In this document: positions 34,434 through 34,529 of the stretch, in pieces
Layout: every line of letters starts with the position of its first letter
Position numbering within the stretch: the stretch's first letter is position 1
From: an uncultured Lentisphaerota bacterium
Lineage (GTDB): Bacteria > Verrucomicrobiota > Lentisphaeria > Victivallales > UBA1829
Direction: 5' to 3'
Assembly (NCBI GenBank): GCA_900320095.1
Contig: ONQZ01000012.1
Location: 49,454 to 83,982, forward strand
DNA: 34,529 nt
Notes under the pieces: model-generated
Told to the model about the DNA's origin: nothing
What the model saw: the letters and a program-made list of their open reading frames with translations, nothing else
The model's database searches: none
Program-made: the position numbers and the translations under genes

Positions 34434-34516
34434 GTAATGCACCCCTTTTTTCAAGGGTGACATTACGGAAAAGCGGGAAAAAAGTTTGTTTCCGCGTTTT
34501 TGGGGAATCCGTAATG
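34434..34516. repeat. Two nested inverted repeats sharing a CATTAC arm
   Basis: GTAATG (34434-34439) pairs with CATTAC (34461-34466), with CCCCTT/AAGGGT inside. The same CATTACGGA (34461-34469) also pairs with TCCGTAATG (34508-34516), with GCGGGAAA/TTTCCGCG inside. The arms could alternate between two hairpins. It may be a small non-autonomous mobile element, a REP-like repeat or a terminator pair. The window ends 13 bases later. Confidence 0.6.
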
Positions 34517-34529
34517 CCGGGTTGATGGA

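Noticed and set aside
34434..34516. Start of a CRISPR array
   Set aside because: The repeated motif alternates in orientation and forms inverted, not direct, repeats.

Overview
The window reads as a high-GC (about 60%) chromosomal segment from a Gram-negative bacterium of the PVC group, most likely Lentisphaerota close to Victivallis. That assignment is inference. It rests on a giant AIDA-type repeat protein without a visible signal peptide, a secreted GH43/CBM6 glycosidase, an ECF sigma factor translationally coupled to a membrane Ser/Thr kinase, and lipid A (LpxB) and lipoprotein-export (Lol) genes. No rRNA, tRNA, CRISPR array, transposase or phage gene was recognised. Many transcription units have clear housekeeping promoters of the form TTGNNN-16/17/18-TATATT, TATAGT or TATTAT, and these helped fix several start codons.

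Layout. 1-3.5 kb (minus): the 5' part of an AIDA-repeat surface protein with a long leader that contains a strong terminator-like hairpin, then a GH43 enzyme. 3.8-7.1 kb (plus): a small membrane-anchored unknown, then a three-domain fusion of XRE helix-turn-helix, cupin and acyl-CoA synthetase. 7.1-10.7 kb (minus): an AT-rich membrane-anchored unknown, a 5'-nucleotidase, and the bifunctional NAD(P)HX repair enzyme Nnr. 10.8-15.3 kb (plus): a GT-C (ArnT-like) glycosyltransferase, an rlmN gene fused in frame to a lipoprotein-like ankyrin protein, and a short recO, all overlapping. 15.5-19.6 kb (plus): a secreted Gly/Arg/Gln repeat protein, an ECF sigma factor and a kinase-TPR protein with a similar low-complexity tail. 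19.6-22.3 kb (minus): ffh-lpxB. 22.4-27.1 kb (plus): an RluA-type pseudouridine synthase, a BamE-like lipoprotein, an HPr-like phosphocarrier, and trkA-trkH potassium uptake. 27.2-30.4 kb (minus): a lipoprotein and a U32 (RlhA-like) protein. 30.6-34.1 kb (plus): LolC/E-like permease, LolD ATPase and a D-aminoacylase-family amidohydrolase with overlapping ends. 34.1-34.5 kb: an AT-rich DUF4268-like fragment next to nested inverted repeats.

Most of the segment is core housekeeping: cell envelope, RNA modification, metabolite repair and K+ uptake. The unusual material is (i) the secreted repeat protein / ECF sigma / kinase locus, where the repeat-protein gene has no evident housekeeping promoter but carries a duplicated 26-bp box; (ii) the RlmN-lipobox-ankyrin fusion; (iii) the XRE-cupin-acyl-CoA synthetase fusion; and (iv) the attenuator-like leader of the AIDA gene. 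All functional statements come from reading motifs by eye; no database search was run.
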